Positions 34,392-44,600 of a DNA stretch of 64,000 bases are shown here, piece by piece. The notes below the pieces were generated by a model. It was not told the origin of the DNA, did no database searches, and saw nothing but the letters and a program-made list of their open reading frames with translations. Position 1 is the stretch's first letter. Every line of letters begins with the position of its first letter. This DNA comes from Microcoleus sp. FACHB-831. GTDB lineage: Bacteria > Cyanobacteriota > Cyanobacteriia > Cyanobacteriales > FACHB-T130. The DNA is taken from assembly GCF_014695585.1 (NCBI RefSeq), contig NZ_JACJON010000068.1:310001-374000 (forward strand), in the 5' to 3' direction. Both the position numbers and the translations under genes were made by a program.

Positions 34392-35261
34392 CTAAGGAGT
34401 ACGCTTGGTTTTGAGCGTCACGTTTCCTCCTTCATTCATTTGCTCTAGCACCAGCAAAGGCGTAGGCTTCGCCTTTTGATCCCAGTTGAGTTTCACAAGG
34501 CGACCTTGAATAGTAGGTTGCCAGGTATCGTGATCTTCAGCTGGACTGAGGAAAGTTTCAATACAGTCGATAATTTGGGTAATGGTGACGCTGGTTGCCT
34601 GAGTGGGTAATTTCATTAACTTAACTTGAATGCGGAAAAGCACGCGCTTAGAGCGTTTAGATCCCTCTCCCGTCTCATAAATTAAATCGAACGTTTCATC
34701 CACTTGGCGCCCTGATGTACTGGCAATACCAACCGCTCCCGCTTCAGCTTGATTGGGACGCAGCGCCACGCTGATCAGTTGTTTCACCTTGACTTTAATT
34801 TGATTGACGATGGCGAAGTGAAACACCTCCTCATCCATTCGCATTCTTAGATAGTCCAGGTTAAACTCGCGAGAGTTAATTAAATCTGGATTGGTTTCCA
34901 TCTTGCCGATGGTATCGAGTGCCAGCTTTAACTTTTTCTGGATATCTTTACTTTTGTATTGCTCAAACTTGACTTTTTTCTTCTGCTTCTCTAATTCGAG
35001 GTAGCCATACACAGCTAACCCAACCAAGAGTAAAAATAAGCCGCCCGTAGTAAACATCCAGATTTGCCCTGAAGAAGCATCTTTTGAAGCAGCAGCTTTT
35101 TGGGTGGTTTGCGTCTTCTTAGGGGCTGGAGTTTTCTTGGCACCAGCTTGAGCGAGGATAGGGTTCACAAAGATGATAGGTGTGGACATAGTAGCTAAGG
35201 CTAACTCGACATCTAATTTAAGAATGCCCAAATCAGGCACGCAGTCAAAGGCAAAAGGCAA
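34392..35261 (-). CDS. Conserved hypothetical membrane-anchored protein
   Basis: A 289-residue protein. A Lys/Pro/Ala/Thr-rich stretch (GAKKTPAPKKTQTTQKAAAS) precedes one membrane span (about residues 68-88, IWMFTTGGLFLLLVGLAVYG). A Lys-rich helix and a mixed domain follow (LDYLRMRMDEEVFHFAIVNQ; YETGEGSKRSKRVLFRIQVK). I recognise no named domain. A later start at MSTPIIFVNPILAQAG (35189) is possible, which would make the first hydrophobic residues a short signal. It lies four bases downstream of the M15-like gene and is probably co-transcribed with it. Confidence 0.65.
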   Translation of the reverse strand: MPFAFDCVPDLGILKLDVELALATMSTPIIFVNPILAQAGAKKTPAPKKTQTTQKAAASKDASSGQIWMFTTGGLFLLLVGLAVYGYLELEKQKKKVKFEQYKSKDIQKKLKLALDTIGKMETNPDLINSREFNLDYLRMRMDEEVFHFAIVNQIKVKVKQLISVALRPNQAEAGAVGIASTSGRQVDETFDLIYETGEGSKRSKRVLFRIQVKLMKLPTQATSVTITQIIDCIETFLSPAEDHDTWQPTIQGRLVKLNWDQKAKPTPLLVLEQMNEGGNVTLKTKRTP

Positions 35262-35265
35262 GATT

Positions 35266-35931
35266 TTATACTTTATAGGTGCTAAATATTTTAGTGTCGC
35301 GATCGCGCTCCGTAGCTACGAGCATAAATGTGGCAGAGGTTAATAATATTTGCCAGTGCAACCGAAGCCACGAAGGGTCAAGGAACCAGCAAAGTCGATT
35401 GCCAGAAAGACCCGCGCATGTAAAATCTAGCGCATCCCCAACGATATGACGGCTATATGGGGCACCAATGACGGCGTGATTGACGTTTGGGGGACGATAC
35501 CAGCTTGTGACAATACGCACGATAGCATCCACGATGTTTGGGATATTGGCGCAAGAGAATAAGGATGCGAGTTGTTCGGAAAGCTTGGCTAACGCGGCTT
35601 CTCGCGTATCCAACAAGCGCCAGATCACCAGCTTTTCAAGTAGGGCATCTCTTTGGTGCGGTAAACCAGAGTAGTCTTCCACGATGTCACCAGCGATCGC
35701 TGCTGGCGATCGCTCTAGATAAGCTAGATTTGGCTGTGGCAGTTTTGTAAATTCGGTTTCCAAGTCGTTGATGCTATTGGCGGCGACAATGGCCAACCCT
35801 GTTTCACCATCTGCAAGGGAAGGTGAAGAGCGAGCCTGATAAAGAACTGGCAAAATTGCCTTATGAATGGCAGATTTTTCGGCTTCTTGGAGATAGTAGT
35901 AGTTCCGCTGGTCTGGTGTCAGTGTTGGCAT
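35266..35931 (-). CDS. M15-type peptidase-like protein with a suspect C-terminus
   Basis: A 221-residue frame. Residues about 140-175 read VTSWYRPPNVNHAVIGAPYS then RHIVGDALDF, containing the SxHxxGxAxD zinc motif of M15-family peptidases (His162, Asp169), which cleave D-Ala-D-Ala or similar peptidoglycan links. After LCWFLDPSW the expected ending with the third zinc His is missing. It is found instead in another frame as NLCHIYARSYGARSR, ending at 35291. This suggests one or more frameshifts near 35335-35370. The first 130 residues are unlike M15 and may be a cyanobacterial extension. No signal peptide is seen. Confidence 0.6.
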   Translation of the reverse strand: MPTLTPDQRNYYYLQEAEKSAIHKAILPVLYQARSSPSLADGETGLAIVAANSINDLETEFTKLPQPNLAYLERSPAAIAGDIVEDYSGLPHQRDALLEKLVIWRLLDTREAALAKLSEQLASLFSCANIPNIVDAIVRIVTSWYRPPNVNHAVIGAPYSRHIVGDALDFTCAGLSGNRLCWFLDPSWLRLHWQILLTSATFMLVATERDRDTKIFSTYKV

Positions 35932-35936
35932 GGAAA

Positions 35937-36740
35937 ATGTCAGAATCCCCTACACACGACTTTATGCTTTTTGTACCCGTTAATCAGGCTCTAACAAACA
36001 ATTCCTTTAAAAATATTCGTCTTGTGGCGACGGATATGGATGGCACTCTGACTTCTGAAGGTAAGTTTACAGCAAGTTTGCTCCATGCTTTGGAGGATTT
36101 AGCTGAAAATGGGTTTTCTGTGTTGATTGTTACCGGGCGATCGGCTGGTTGGGTCAGCGGTTTGGCGAGTTACTTGCCCGTGAAGGGCGCGATCGCGGAA
36201 AATGGCGGCTTATTTTACTACCGCGAGGAACCCGTTGCTTTGACGCCGATTCCCGATTTTATTGTCCATCGACACCAACTAGCTGATGTTTTTGACCAAC
36301 TAAAGGCTAAATTTCCTCAAATTCAAGAGTCTGCCGATAATCGTTTTCGCCTCACTGATTGGACTTTTGATAATCGCAACATCACGATATCTGAGTTACA
36401 AATAATGGGTGAATTATGCAATGAGATGGGTTGGGGTTTTACTTACAGTTCGGTGCAGTGCCATATCAAACCCCAGCAACAGGATAAGGCCAATGGTTTG
36501 CTTAAAGTTTTGGCTGAATATTTTCCCCATGTGACGCCAGAGGAAGTTATTACAGTTGGGGATAGTCCTAATGATGAGAGTTTATTTGATGCCAGATATT
36601 TTCCCGTTTCTGTAGGCGTGGCAAATGTATTGGAGTATGCAAATCAGTTGAATCATAAGCCTGCTTACGTGACAACTGCTGCTGAGGGTAAAGGGTTTGA
36701 AGAAGTAGCGCGATCGCTGTTAATATCAGTTGCAACTTAA
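35937..36740 (+). CDS. HAD-superfamily (Cof-type, class IIB) phosphatase
   Basis: A protein of about 267 residues. Motif I is VATDMDGTLTSEG (nucleophile Asp33, acid/base Asp35), motif II is LIVTGRS, the motif III lysine is in KPQQQDKANGL, and motif IV is VGDSPNDESLF. A C2-type cap lies between motifs II and III. Such enzymes hydrolyse sugar phosphates or phosphoglycolate-like compounds; the substrate is unknown. The chosen ATG is five bases from the start of the divergent M15-like gene. A second ATG at 35964 is possible. A perfect terminator begins at the stop codon. Confidence 0.85.
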   Translation: MSESPTHDFMLFVPVNQALTNNSFKNIRLVATDMDGTLTSEGKFTASLLHALEDLAENGFSVLIVTGRSAGWVSGLASYLPVKGAIAENGGLFYYREEPVALTPIPDFIVHRHQLADVFDQLKAKFPQIQESADNRFRLTDWTFDNRNITISELQIMGELCNEMGWGFTYSSVQCHIKPQQQDKANGLLKVLAEYFPHVTPEEVITVGDSPNDESLFDARYFPVSVGVANVLEYANQLNHKPAYVTTAAEGKGFEEVARSLLISVAT

Positions 36741-36778
36741 AATTAGTAGGGTGGGCACTGCCCACCCTACTAATTTTA
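36740..36778 (+). terminator. Strong intrinsic terminator of the HAD phosphatase gene
   Basis: A perfect 18-bp stem with a three-base ACT loop, whose core is GTAGGGTGGGC / GCCCACCCTAC. The 3' arm ends in AATTTT. It also lies upstream of the stop of the convergent minus-strand gene and may act in both directions. Confidence 0.9.
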
Positions 36779-36814
36779 GAAAAAAAGAATTTTAAGAAGT
36801 GCGATCGCTCAACC

Positions 36815-37447
36815 TCACTTATTAAAAGAAATACTCAATGGCCCCAGTGCTAGAGATGCACGACTTGCTGCTTCTTCTACAATTTCTCCCACCTTTGATA
36901 AATCTGTGAACCGAACTGGTAGTGGCGAGCTAAAATTAATTTTTCCTGGTTTTTGTTTCCCTTCAGGAGTCAGAATTAACACTCGCAACGCATAGGCATC
37001 TCCTCTATTAAGAGGATGCAGAATAAAATCCAGATTAGATTTAGGATCGTCAAATGTTGGCGATGTGAGCTGTTCTAAGTGATGGTGGCGGGATGGTAGT
37101 TGGGCTTCTATGTATACTGCAACATCATCCTTATCTAAAGCGATTCCCAACTCAAATTTATCAAAGTCTTGAGTTCCTTGATTAGCTAATTCAATTTGGG
37201 CAATGTGTAGTTGGTTGTATTTATACTGCGTGTTTCCATCAGAAATGGTGAGGGGATTACTTTCGCGAGATGCACCCACAGTGTCTTCAAATGTTGGAGA
37301 CAAATCCACTCGTCGGCCAATCGCTGGTTTTTTATTACGAGCAGCAGAAATAGCTGCCTGAATAATTGCTCCTATTGCAGCGCTGATGACAATTCCCACC
37401 GCGAGTATCAATATTGTGTACCAGTGAATATCAGTCCATTTAGTCAT
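36815..37447 (-). CDS. Hypothetical single-span membrane protein
   Basis: A 210-residue protein with one N-terminal membrane span (about residues 10-35, WYTILILAVGIVISAAIGAI) and then a beta-rich soluble domain (LHIAQIELANQGTQDFDKFE; GDAYALRVLILTPEGKQKPG). The domain resembles immunoglobulin-like or sandwich folds in pattern only. I recognise no family. It is monocistronic between a terminator and a long AT-rich gap. Confidence 0.6.
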   Translation of the reverse strand: MTKWTDIHWYTILILAVGIVISAAIGAIIQAAISAARNKKPAIGRRVDLSPTFEDTVGASRESNPLTISDGNTQYKYNQLHIAQIELANQGTQDFDKFELGIALDKDDVAVYIEAQLPSRHHHLEQLTSPTFDDPKSNLDFILHPLNRGDAYALRVLILTPEGKQKPGKINFSSPLPVRFTDLSKVGEIVEEAASRASLALGPLSISFNK

Positions 37448-37862
37448 TGTCTTATCTGCCGCCTTTTTTTAAGCAATATCTATCGAACAATACTTACCGA
37501 GGTTTCAAAGGCGCCTATATTTTTAATGCGATTTTTACGCACCTCGATACAATGCGCTCCACAGTTCCGATGTATTTTACAACGTCTTTTTTTAATAAAA
37601 CGTAGTTGGATTTTGCCAATTTAAAACAAAATTATCATAGCAAAAAACTACGACTAATAAACTCTACAAATTAATATATAAGTTAAACATATTTTTTGGG
37701 TTATCGCTACTACATAAATATAGAGAGGTAAAAATTAAGTAGACTAACATAACTACACGTCGCTAATAAAGCTACTATAGCTAATTATGTTAAACTACTT
37801 AATGCTTAGAGAGGTTGAGCGTTAACCCTAACGCTAGAGAAAACCTCTTCGGTAGTGCTTCT
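37448..37862. other. 415-bp AT-rich gene-free stretch
   Basis: No supported gene is seen. The strong AT bias and several TTAA/TATA-like tracts are consistent with promoters for the gene to the left and a 3' region for the gene to the right. No clear terminator was found. Confidence 0.5.
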
Positions 37863-38354
37863 CTAAACGCTGGAAGATGCACCAATATTTTTTAATTCTG
37901 CCGATTTAAAGAAGCCATAGTAACCTGCTGCTGCTGCTGTGAGGGCATTGAGCCAAACATTGTTTCCAAATATTGGCATTAAGCCAAATGTTGTGTTTGT
38001 AAAGGGCAGCAAACCCATGATAGCGATCGCGGCATAGACAATCGCTAAACCGCGATTAAATACAAGCGAACCACTAAAGCTGGTAGCAGCAGTAATTCCT
38101 AAAACACCCACTACAATATGTACGGCGTTATGCAAATAATTGGTTGGGAACAAACCCAGGACGTTGCCGTATCCATCACTAAATGTTAAATTCGGTACAT
38201 TAAGTGGCGCATCGGAGGCAACCGCAGGCACTGAAATAAAGCCCGGTATAAATCCCACGATGCCTATAAACAAGAAGAAGATACCGACGGCTAGGGCAAA
38301 GATTCTCTCTTTGTCGATAATACGCGAAACTCGCACAGTATAACTTTCTTGCAT
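37863..38354 (-). CDS. DUF4383 membrane protein
   Basis: A 163-residue protein with four membrane spans (about residues 18-40, 75-95, 103-122 and 132-152). It contains NYLHNAVHIVVGVLGI, matching DUF4383, whose members carry a conserved HNAVH-type motif in span 2. It has an unusually strong Shine-Dalgarno (AAAGGAGGT) a few bases before the ATG, like the stress-type gene upstream. The function is unknown. Confidence 0.85.
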   Translation of the reverse strand: MQESYTVRVSRIIDKERIFALAVGIFFLFIGIVGFIPGFISVPAVASDAPLNVPNLTFSDGYGNVLGLFPTNYLHNAVHIVVGVLGITAATSFSGSLVFNRGLAIVYAAIAIMGLLPFTNTTFGLMPIFGNNVWLNALTAAAAGYYGFFKSAELKNIGASSSV

Positions 38355-38718
38355 TTTCTTACCTCCTTTCCAGAAAAATTCACTGAATAATTGGCCTTGG
38401 CGGGAAGTTTGGTTAACTGAGTTACCGTTTTGGTACTCACTGCCGCTGGCGGTTAAACTTTCTGCAAGTAACCTACTTCCTATTCAACTAAATCTATATC
38501 AATTTAAATCTACCAAAAGGCATCAGTAAGCGTAATGGTTACGCTTGCTTAGCTATATAATTAGGAAGACTTTATAAAAGTGTTTTGTAACTAAGAATAC
38601 AAAACATTGCTAATAGCAAATATCATTTTGGCGCGATCGCATCGCATCTAGTATGTAGCTTTGGTAGCTTCTTACCCACGCGCTAGCTACCAAGGCTACT
38701 TAAGATGCTGATGTGTAG
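38355..38718. other. 364-bp gene-free stretch
   Basis: No gene is seen. It includes the leader of the DUF4383 gene and an AT-rich tract around 38480-38600 that probably holds its promoter. Confidence 0.5.
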
Positions 38719-39273
38719 TTAGGCGGAAGGGGAATTAAAAAGACCCCAATCTTCAATACCGCGCTTGGTAAATATGGCTTCAGCACGGCCAATTTCATCG
38801 TCTGTACCATCTACTATGACCAAATAATGATCGCGATGGAGGCGATCGCTATAAGCTCTCGCTTGTTCTTCGGGAATGCCTAGATCGGACATTGCCTTCA
38901 CCAAACCGCCAATTGCTGCTGCCTCAATACCAGTACTTGCAGTGGTAGCGGCTAATGCCAAACCAACGCTACCTGCTGCTATCACAACTCCCACGCCAGG
39001 AATTGCCAGACTTCCCAAGCCAATTAACACGCTGCCCAAGGCACTACCTGCGAGAGTGTTTGCCACCACTCCTGTCGCAGTCTGTACATTTTGCTCGCCA
39101 ACGCGATCGCTTACTTGGGCACCAGCAATTTGAGGTTCTTTGTCTGCATCCCTGACAATAATGGAAACTTGGTCCATTGGAAAGCCCGACTCTTTCAATA
39201 GAATGAGTGCTTGCTCCGCTTCATCCCTGATCGAAAATACGCCAACAGCGTGTTTTTGATGGCTTACAGTCAT
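38719..39273 (-). CDS. General-stress-protein-like (YflT/GSP17M type) membrane-associated protein
   Basis: A protein of about 184 residues starting MTVSHQKHAVGVFSIRDEAE, a ferredoxin-like fold found in general stress proteins of the 17M/YflT class: QALILLKESGFPMDQVSIIV. A Gly/Ala-rich, probably membrane-inserting middle follows (about residues 80-135), then a second alpha/beta unit (ARAYSDRLHRDHYLVIVDGT). The start was set by AAGGAGG seven bases upstream. Together with the DUF4383 gene it forms a pair with high-efficiency ribosome binding sites, consistent with induced stress proteins. Confidence 0.7.
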   Translation of the reverse strand: MTVSHQKHAVGVFSIRDEAEQALILLKESGFPMDQVSIIVRDADKEPQIAGAQVSDRVGEQNVQTATGVVANTLAGSALGSVLIGLGSLAIPGVGVVIAAGSVGLALAATTASTGIEAAAIGGLVKAMSDLGIPEEQARAYSDRLHRDHYLVIVDGTDDEIGRAEAIFTKRGIEDWGLFNSPSA

Positions 39274-39739
39274 ATCTTCCTCCTTATGCAATCTATGACT
39301 AATGGATTGCATTGCAGAATTAATTTGTAATTTATATTGATATTTTTGTATCTTTAGTTACCATATTCATCGATCTAAAGATGTAGCCTATATGCAAATC
39401 AAGCATAATCTTATTTTTCATTTGAATACAATACATCCTTCGCAGTGTTTGAACGTAAAAATATCTTGAGAAGTAACAATTTATAGCATTTTATATTTTG
39501 GGTTTTGGAAGCTTTGCCCGTAAGTAGTTGCAGAACTTCAACACCACAAGCTTAAACAGTATTAAATGGCTCTATCTGGTTATAATAAAAACTCACAAGG
39601 ATGTATTGCATTCAACAGAGAATTGATATACTGGGGGCTTAATTACCATTCATCCGTTTCAGCCTTGCGAACCCGAGGGGCTTATGGCGTTAGCATAGCC
39701 GATAACAAATCTAAGATAATTGGAGGCTCGTTTGATATC
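39274..39739. other. 466-bp gene-free stretch
   Basis: No supported gene is seen. A 66-codon open frame at its right end has no ribosome binding site and runs antisense into the end of the receiver-GGDEF-EAL gene. Confidence 0.5.
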
Positions 39740-41626
39740 TCACCACTGGGGAGCCGATGCAATTAGGTCTGTAGCCTGTTTCGCGGGCAAAGGTTTAGAA
39801 AACAGATATCCCTGACCAAAATCGCAGTTTAAAGTTCTCAGTTGACCTAACTGTTCGGTTGTTTCAATTCCTTCTGCGATCGCGCTCATTCCCAGTGCCC
39901 TAGCAATGCTAATAATTGCTGGAACAAGCCCCACATTGTCGGGATTTACGTCCAAGCGCTGAACAAACGAACGGTCAATTTTGATGTTATCAACAGGAAA
40001 AGAATGTAGGTAACTTAGGGAAGAATAACCCGTCCCGAAGTCATCGATACTCAACTGAACTTGCCGTTCTCTCAGTTGTTGGAGAATAGCAGTAGCTGAT
40101 GTAGCGTTATCCATAATTGCACTTTCTGTAATTTCTAACTTTAAGCTTTGGGGAGCAAGTTGAGTCTCTCCTAAAATTTGGTCAATTTGCTCAATTAAAT
40201 TGGGTTGAGCAAACTGCCGTGCAGAAATATTCACGCTCATAGTCAGAGGATAATCTGTGAGTTTTTCTTGATGCCATAGACGAAGTTGATGGCAAGCTTC
40301 CCGTAAAACAAAGTTACCGATAGGGTTAATTAAACCCGTTTCTTCTGCTATAGGAATAAACAACACTGGAGAAACCATTCCTCTTTGGGGATGATACCAG
40401 CGCACCAGTGCCTCAAACCCAACAATGCTACCGCTGTCCAGAGCAACAATAGGCTGATAGTGGACGGTAAATTCTTGCTGATTGACGGCTTTACGCAAGT
40501 CAGTCTCTAGATGTAAAACCTGGAGAGCAGCATCGTGCATTGCAGGGTCAAAAATGCGATACTGACCTTTTCCTAAAGTTTTTGCGCGATACATAGCCGT
40601 ATCCGCATCACGCAATAAATGTTCTGGGCGCTCGTAATTAAGATTGCCCAAAGTTATGCCAATGCTGGCATTTATAAAAACTTTTTGCCTTTTAAGCTCA
40701 AAAGGAAAAGAGAGTGCTTTAAGTATTTGCTCGGCTACTTGGGTTGCAGTGTTGATATTTTCAATATTATTTAGGAGAATGGCGAATTCATCACCCCCCA
40801 TCCGCGCTAGAGTATCGCCTTCGAGTAGGGTTGCTTCTAAACGACCAGCAAGGGCAACCAGCAGTTCGTCGCCAACAAAATGGCCAAGAGAATCATTGAC
40901 GATTTTAAAGCGATCGCAGTCGAGAAACAACACGGCAAACTGATAGGTGGAATCTTTATTGGCACGGTTGAGAACTTCCTCTAGACGCTGGGTGAATAAA
41001 ACTCGATTTGGCAAGCCTGTCAGAGCATCAGAAAATGCCATTTTCAGCAGTTTGTCTTCCAGAAGACGACGTTCGCCGATCTCCCGCGTCAGGTCTTCAT
41101 TAGCTACTTCTAGCTCGCGAGTGCGCTCTTGAACTCGCCTTTCGAGTTCGGAATTAAGTTGTTTGTTTTTTATTTTCGCAGCTCTAAGTGCCAGTTGATT
41201 TTGCACGCGCAATAAAACTTCTTCAAGTTGAAATGGCTTAGTAATATAGTCTGCTCCACCGACACCAAACGCTTTTACTTTGTCTAGACTTTCGCTAAGA
41301 GCGCTCAAAAAAATTACGGGAATAGAGGCAGTTTTTGGATCGGATTTCAGTTTTTCACAAACTTCATACCCAGTCATGCTGGGCATCATAATATCCAGCA
41401 AAATCAGATCCGGAATAACAGTTTGCACAGCCTTTAGCGCCATATGCCCGCTTAAAGCCTTGCGGACGTTATACCCCTGTTTTACCAGCATCGTAGATAG
41501 GAGGCGCAAATTTTCTGGTATATCGTCAACAATAAGAATGTCTTCTTGGGTGGCGTCAAAATGATGAGAATCACTCTCGCTTTTGGGGCGATCGCTCGTG
41601 CCAATATGTTCGTTTATATCACTCAT
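39740..41626 (-). CDS. Response regulator with GGDEF and EAL domains
   Basis: A 628-residue cyclic-di-GMP enzyme. The receiver domain (about residues 28-145) has acidic pocket VDD, phospho-acceptor Asp78 in LILLDIMMP and Lys in YITKPF. A coiled coil (about 150-190) links to a diguanylate cyclase domain with intact GGDEF (277-281) and a phosphodiesterase domain with intact EAL (EALVRW at 405-410, then NVSARQF-like NISARQFAQPNL and DDFGTGYSSL). The usual inhibitory RxxD before GGDEF is not conserved. Both activities look possible. It lies 35 bases downstream of a large hybrid kinase and is its likely partner. Confidence 0.93.
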   Translation of the reverse strand: MSDINEHIGTSDRPKSESDSHHFDATQEDILIVDDIPENLRLLSTMLVKQGYNVRKALSGHMALKAVQTVIPDLILLDIMMPSMTGYEVCEKLKSDPKTASIPVIFLSALSESLDKVKAFGVGGADYITKPFQLEEVLLRVQNQLALRAAKIKNKQLNSELERRVQERTRELEVANEDLTREIGERRLLEDKLLKMAFSDALTGLPNRVLFTQRLEEVLNRANKDSTYQFAVLFLDCDRFKIVNDSLGHFVGDELLVALAGRLEATLLEGDTLARMGGDEFAILLNNIENINTATQVAEQILKALSFPFELKRQKVFINASIGITLGNLNYERPEHLLRDADTAMYRAKTLGKGQYRIFDPAMHDAALQVLHLETDLRKAVNQQEFTVHYQPIVALDSGSIVGFEALVRWYHPQRGMVSPVLFIPIAEETGLINPIGNFVLREACHQLRLWHQEKLTDYPLTMSVNISARQFAQPNLIEQIDQILGETQLAPQSLKLEITESAIMDNATSATAILQQLRERQVQLSIDDFGTGYSSLSYLHSFPVDNIKIDRSFVQRLDVNPDNVGLVPAIISIARALGMSAIAEGIETTEQLGQLRTLNCDFGQGYLFSKPLPAKQATDLIASAPQW

Positions 41627-41661
41627 AATGAATAATTGCCCTTTTGTTAATTATCCAATTT

Positions 41662-44600
41662 TTAATCGACAAATGCCTCAGCTAAGTTGATGACTTCATC
41701 AAACTGAAAGCTATCCACTAAGTTCCTCAAAGTAATACCCAAAGAAGAATTCTCTGCGGGTATTTGCTCAATTAGATCGAAAATCAGCATATCGCTGCCT
41801 TGAGCAGCTGCATGGTATAGCTGTTCTATCCACTGACTCGGCATGCGGGAAATTTGAAGCGCGAGGTCGGCATTATTTGTAACGTCTTCTGGGTTTTCCC
41901 TCCCGTTTTCTGTGTGTAATGCTTCCTCTTCGTAGAGATATCGCACTCCTACATATTCGCTCATTTTTGCGAGCAACTCCTCTTCTCGAAAGGGTTTACG
42001 CATGAAGTCATCACATCCGGCTGATAAAATAAGTTGTCGCTCATCTTCAAAGGCGCTGGCAGTCAAGGCAATAATTACCGTTGCCTCACCATTAACTGAA
42101 GCTCTAATCTGTTTGGTACTTTCATATCCGTCCATAACGGGCATCCGCATATCCATCCAAATCAGGTGCGGCTGCCAAATTTGCCACACGGCTAAGGCTT
42201 CTTGACCGTTCTCAGCCTCGCGCACGTCAAAGCCTAATGAGCTGAGTAGCCTGACTAAGAGGAAGCGGTTAGTCGGCTTATCTTCCGCGACTAGAATGCG
42301 ATAAGTAGGTTGGTCAGGTGCTAAACCAATAATTTTTTTACTAATAGGAGCGCTTGTTTTAATCGGAGTACCGTCAACCGCACTCACCAAGATATTAAAT
42401 ACAAAGCGAGTTCCCAAACCCAACTTACTACTGACAGCGATCGCTCCCCCCATCAATTCCACAAACTTGCGACTAATGGGTAAACCTAAACCTGTTCCTT
42501 GACCGGATTTCAAACCTGTTGCAGTTTGTCCGAAGGCTTCAAATAAATTATCAAACTCCCTAATGTCAATGCCGCAGCCTGTATCTTCAACTTCAAACAT
42601 TAGGCATTGGCGATTGAGGAAATCGGGTTCGGTACTGGAAATTAGGGGCAATGAAGATTGGGAGTCGGGAGTCCACATTATCCCTTCACCAGCCACCAGT
42701 TCCCTGCCCTCTGTTCCCTGTTCCCCCCTTACTCGCAATGTAACGCTCCCTTTTTCTGTAAATTTAATGGCATTGCCGAGGAGGTTAATCAAAATTTGAC
42801 GCAGTTTAGTTGCGTCGGTTTTTATATATTGGGGTACATTAGGGGCGCGCTCGAAGGTAAGTGTAAGACGCTTGGATGTTGCTTTGAGTTGTAGCATCTC
42901 TTCGATACTATCGAGCAGATGATATAGGTCAACGTCATTTTCGTACAAGGTGATTCGCCCCGCCTCGATTTTTGACATTTCCAGAATGTCGTTAATCAAT
43001 TCCAGCAAATGCTCGCCGCTACGACTAATGATGCCTACAAATTGCTGATGTTCAGCAGATAAGGAGTTATCACGGTTCATCACTTGGGTAAAACCGAGAA
43101 TGGCGTTGAGTGGCGATCGCAGTTCGTGGCTCATATGGGCAAGGAATTCAGTTTTGGCGCGATTGGCGGCATCTGCGGCTTCCTTGGCTTTTTGCAGTTC
43201 GGCGGACTGGTTTTGCGTTTGCGCTAATAACTCGGCTTGTTGAATGGCAACTCCTAAGTGTGCCCCAATCTGAAGTAACATTCTAATTTCTGCTTCTTTC
43301 CAATGGCGGGGTTCCGAATTTTGGTAAGTCGCCAATAGACCCCATAGTTGATTGCCACAGAATATGGGGACAATAATGTATGCTCGTGCCTGAAATTGCT
43401 CTAAAAATTCAATGTAACAATCGTCAAATCCTGCCTGGTAGATATCGGGAACGCAGCGGTAATTTGTTGACCCGCGATAACCACCGCCTTGAGTTTTTTG
43501 CAAATAAGTATCTATTATTATTGGGTCATTAGTAGGACCCAAGGTTTTGACAGCACAATCGGCGTTGCCAACAGCTACCTTTTTCAGATCGGGTTGATGG
43601 GTTTGTTGCTGCACAAGTTTCTTCCAACCCGTTGCTACCGACTCAGAGACAAGCTCTCCACTCCAGTCAGGGTTAAAGCGATAGACAAGGACGCGATCGC
43701 ACTTGATGGCTTGTCGCAGTTCTTCGGTCGTCGCACTAAAAATTTTGTCAATCTCTAACGTCTGGCGCATCCGTTGGATGGCGAAGGCGATCGCTCTTTC
43801 TCGTTCCGCACTTTCTTGCAATGCGGCTTCAGCTAGTTTGCGATCGGTTATATTCCGGGCGACACCAACTAAAACTTGATTGCCAGCGCCATCTTTAAAG
43901 GCTACTTTTTTTGTTGATAGGGTATAGTTTTTGGCAAACCCATTAGTGAATGTTTCTTCGTTTTCGTATTCAATGCCTGTAGTAAATACTAGATCGTTAT
44001 ATTTACAGAAAACCTCAGCTTCAGCTTTTGAGAAAAAGTCATAGTCAGATTTGCCAATCAACTCTTCACGGGGATACCCGGTCATCTGACAAAAGGCATT
44101 GTTGACGATTGTCCAACGATGTTGTCTGTCTTTAACAAAAATAGGGTCAGGTACTGCGTCGATCACCCGCTCCAAAAAATCTTGGCTTGCCTGTAATGCG
44201 GCTTCTGCTTGCTTTTGGTTAGTTATGTCGCTAAAGGTGCAAACGACCCGCTCTACGCTACCATCTTTTGCTATTTGCGGCTCGGCATTCGCTAGCAGCC
44301 AGTATCGTTTTAGGTTTTGGATTTTAGATTTTCGATGTTGGATTGGGGATTTTTCCCCAGTTTCTTCATTCTCAGAACGAGCGATTCCTATGACTATATT
44401 ATGAATGGATTGGCGGTTGGCGATCGCCTGTTGCACTGGTAGCTCTTTTGTTGGGAACGGCGTACCGTCTTCGTGCAGCAACAGCCAATTTGCACCAAAC
44501 ACCTGATGTAGTAATTCCTCTGATTTAAGATTGAGCAGATGAATAGCCGCTTGATTCCAAATCAGAATTTCCGCATTGGCATTGAGCAACAATACACCCA

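Noticed and set aside
39566-39766. 66-codon plus-strand frame near the end of the GGDEF-EAL gene
   Set aside because: No ribosome binding site, no recognisable protein features and antisense overlap with a certain gene.
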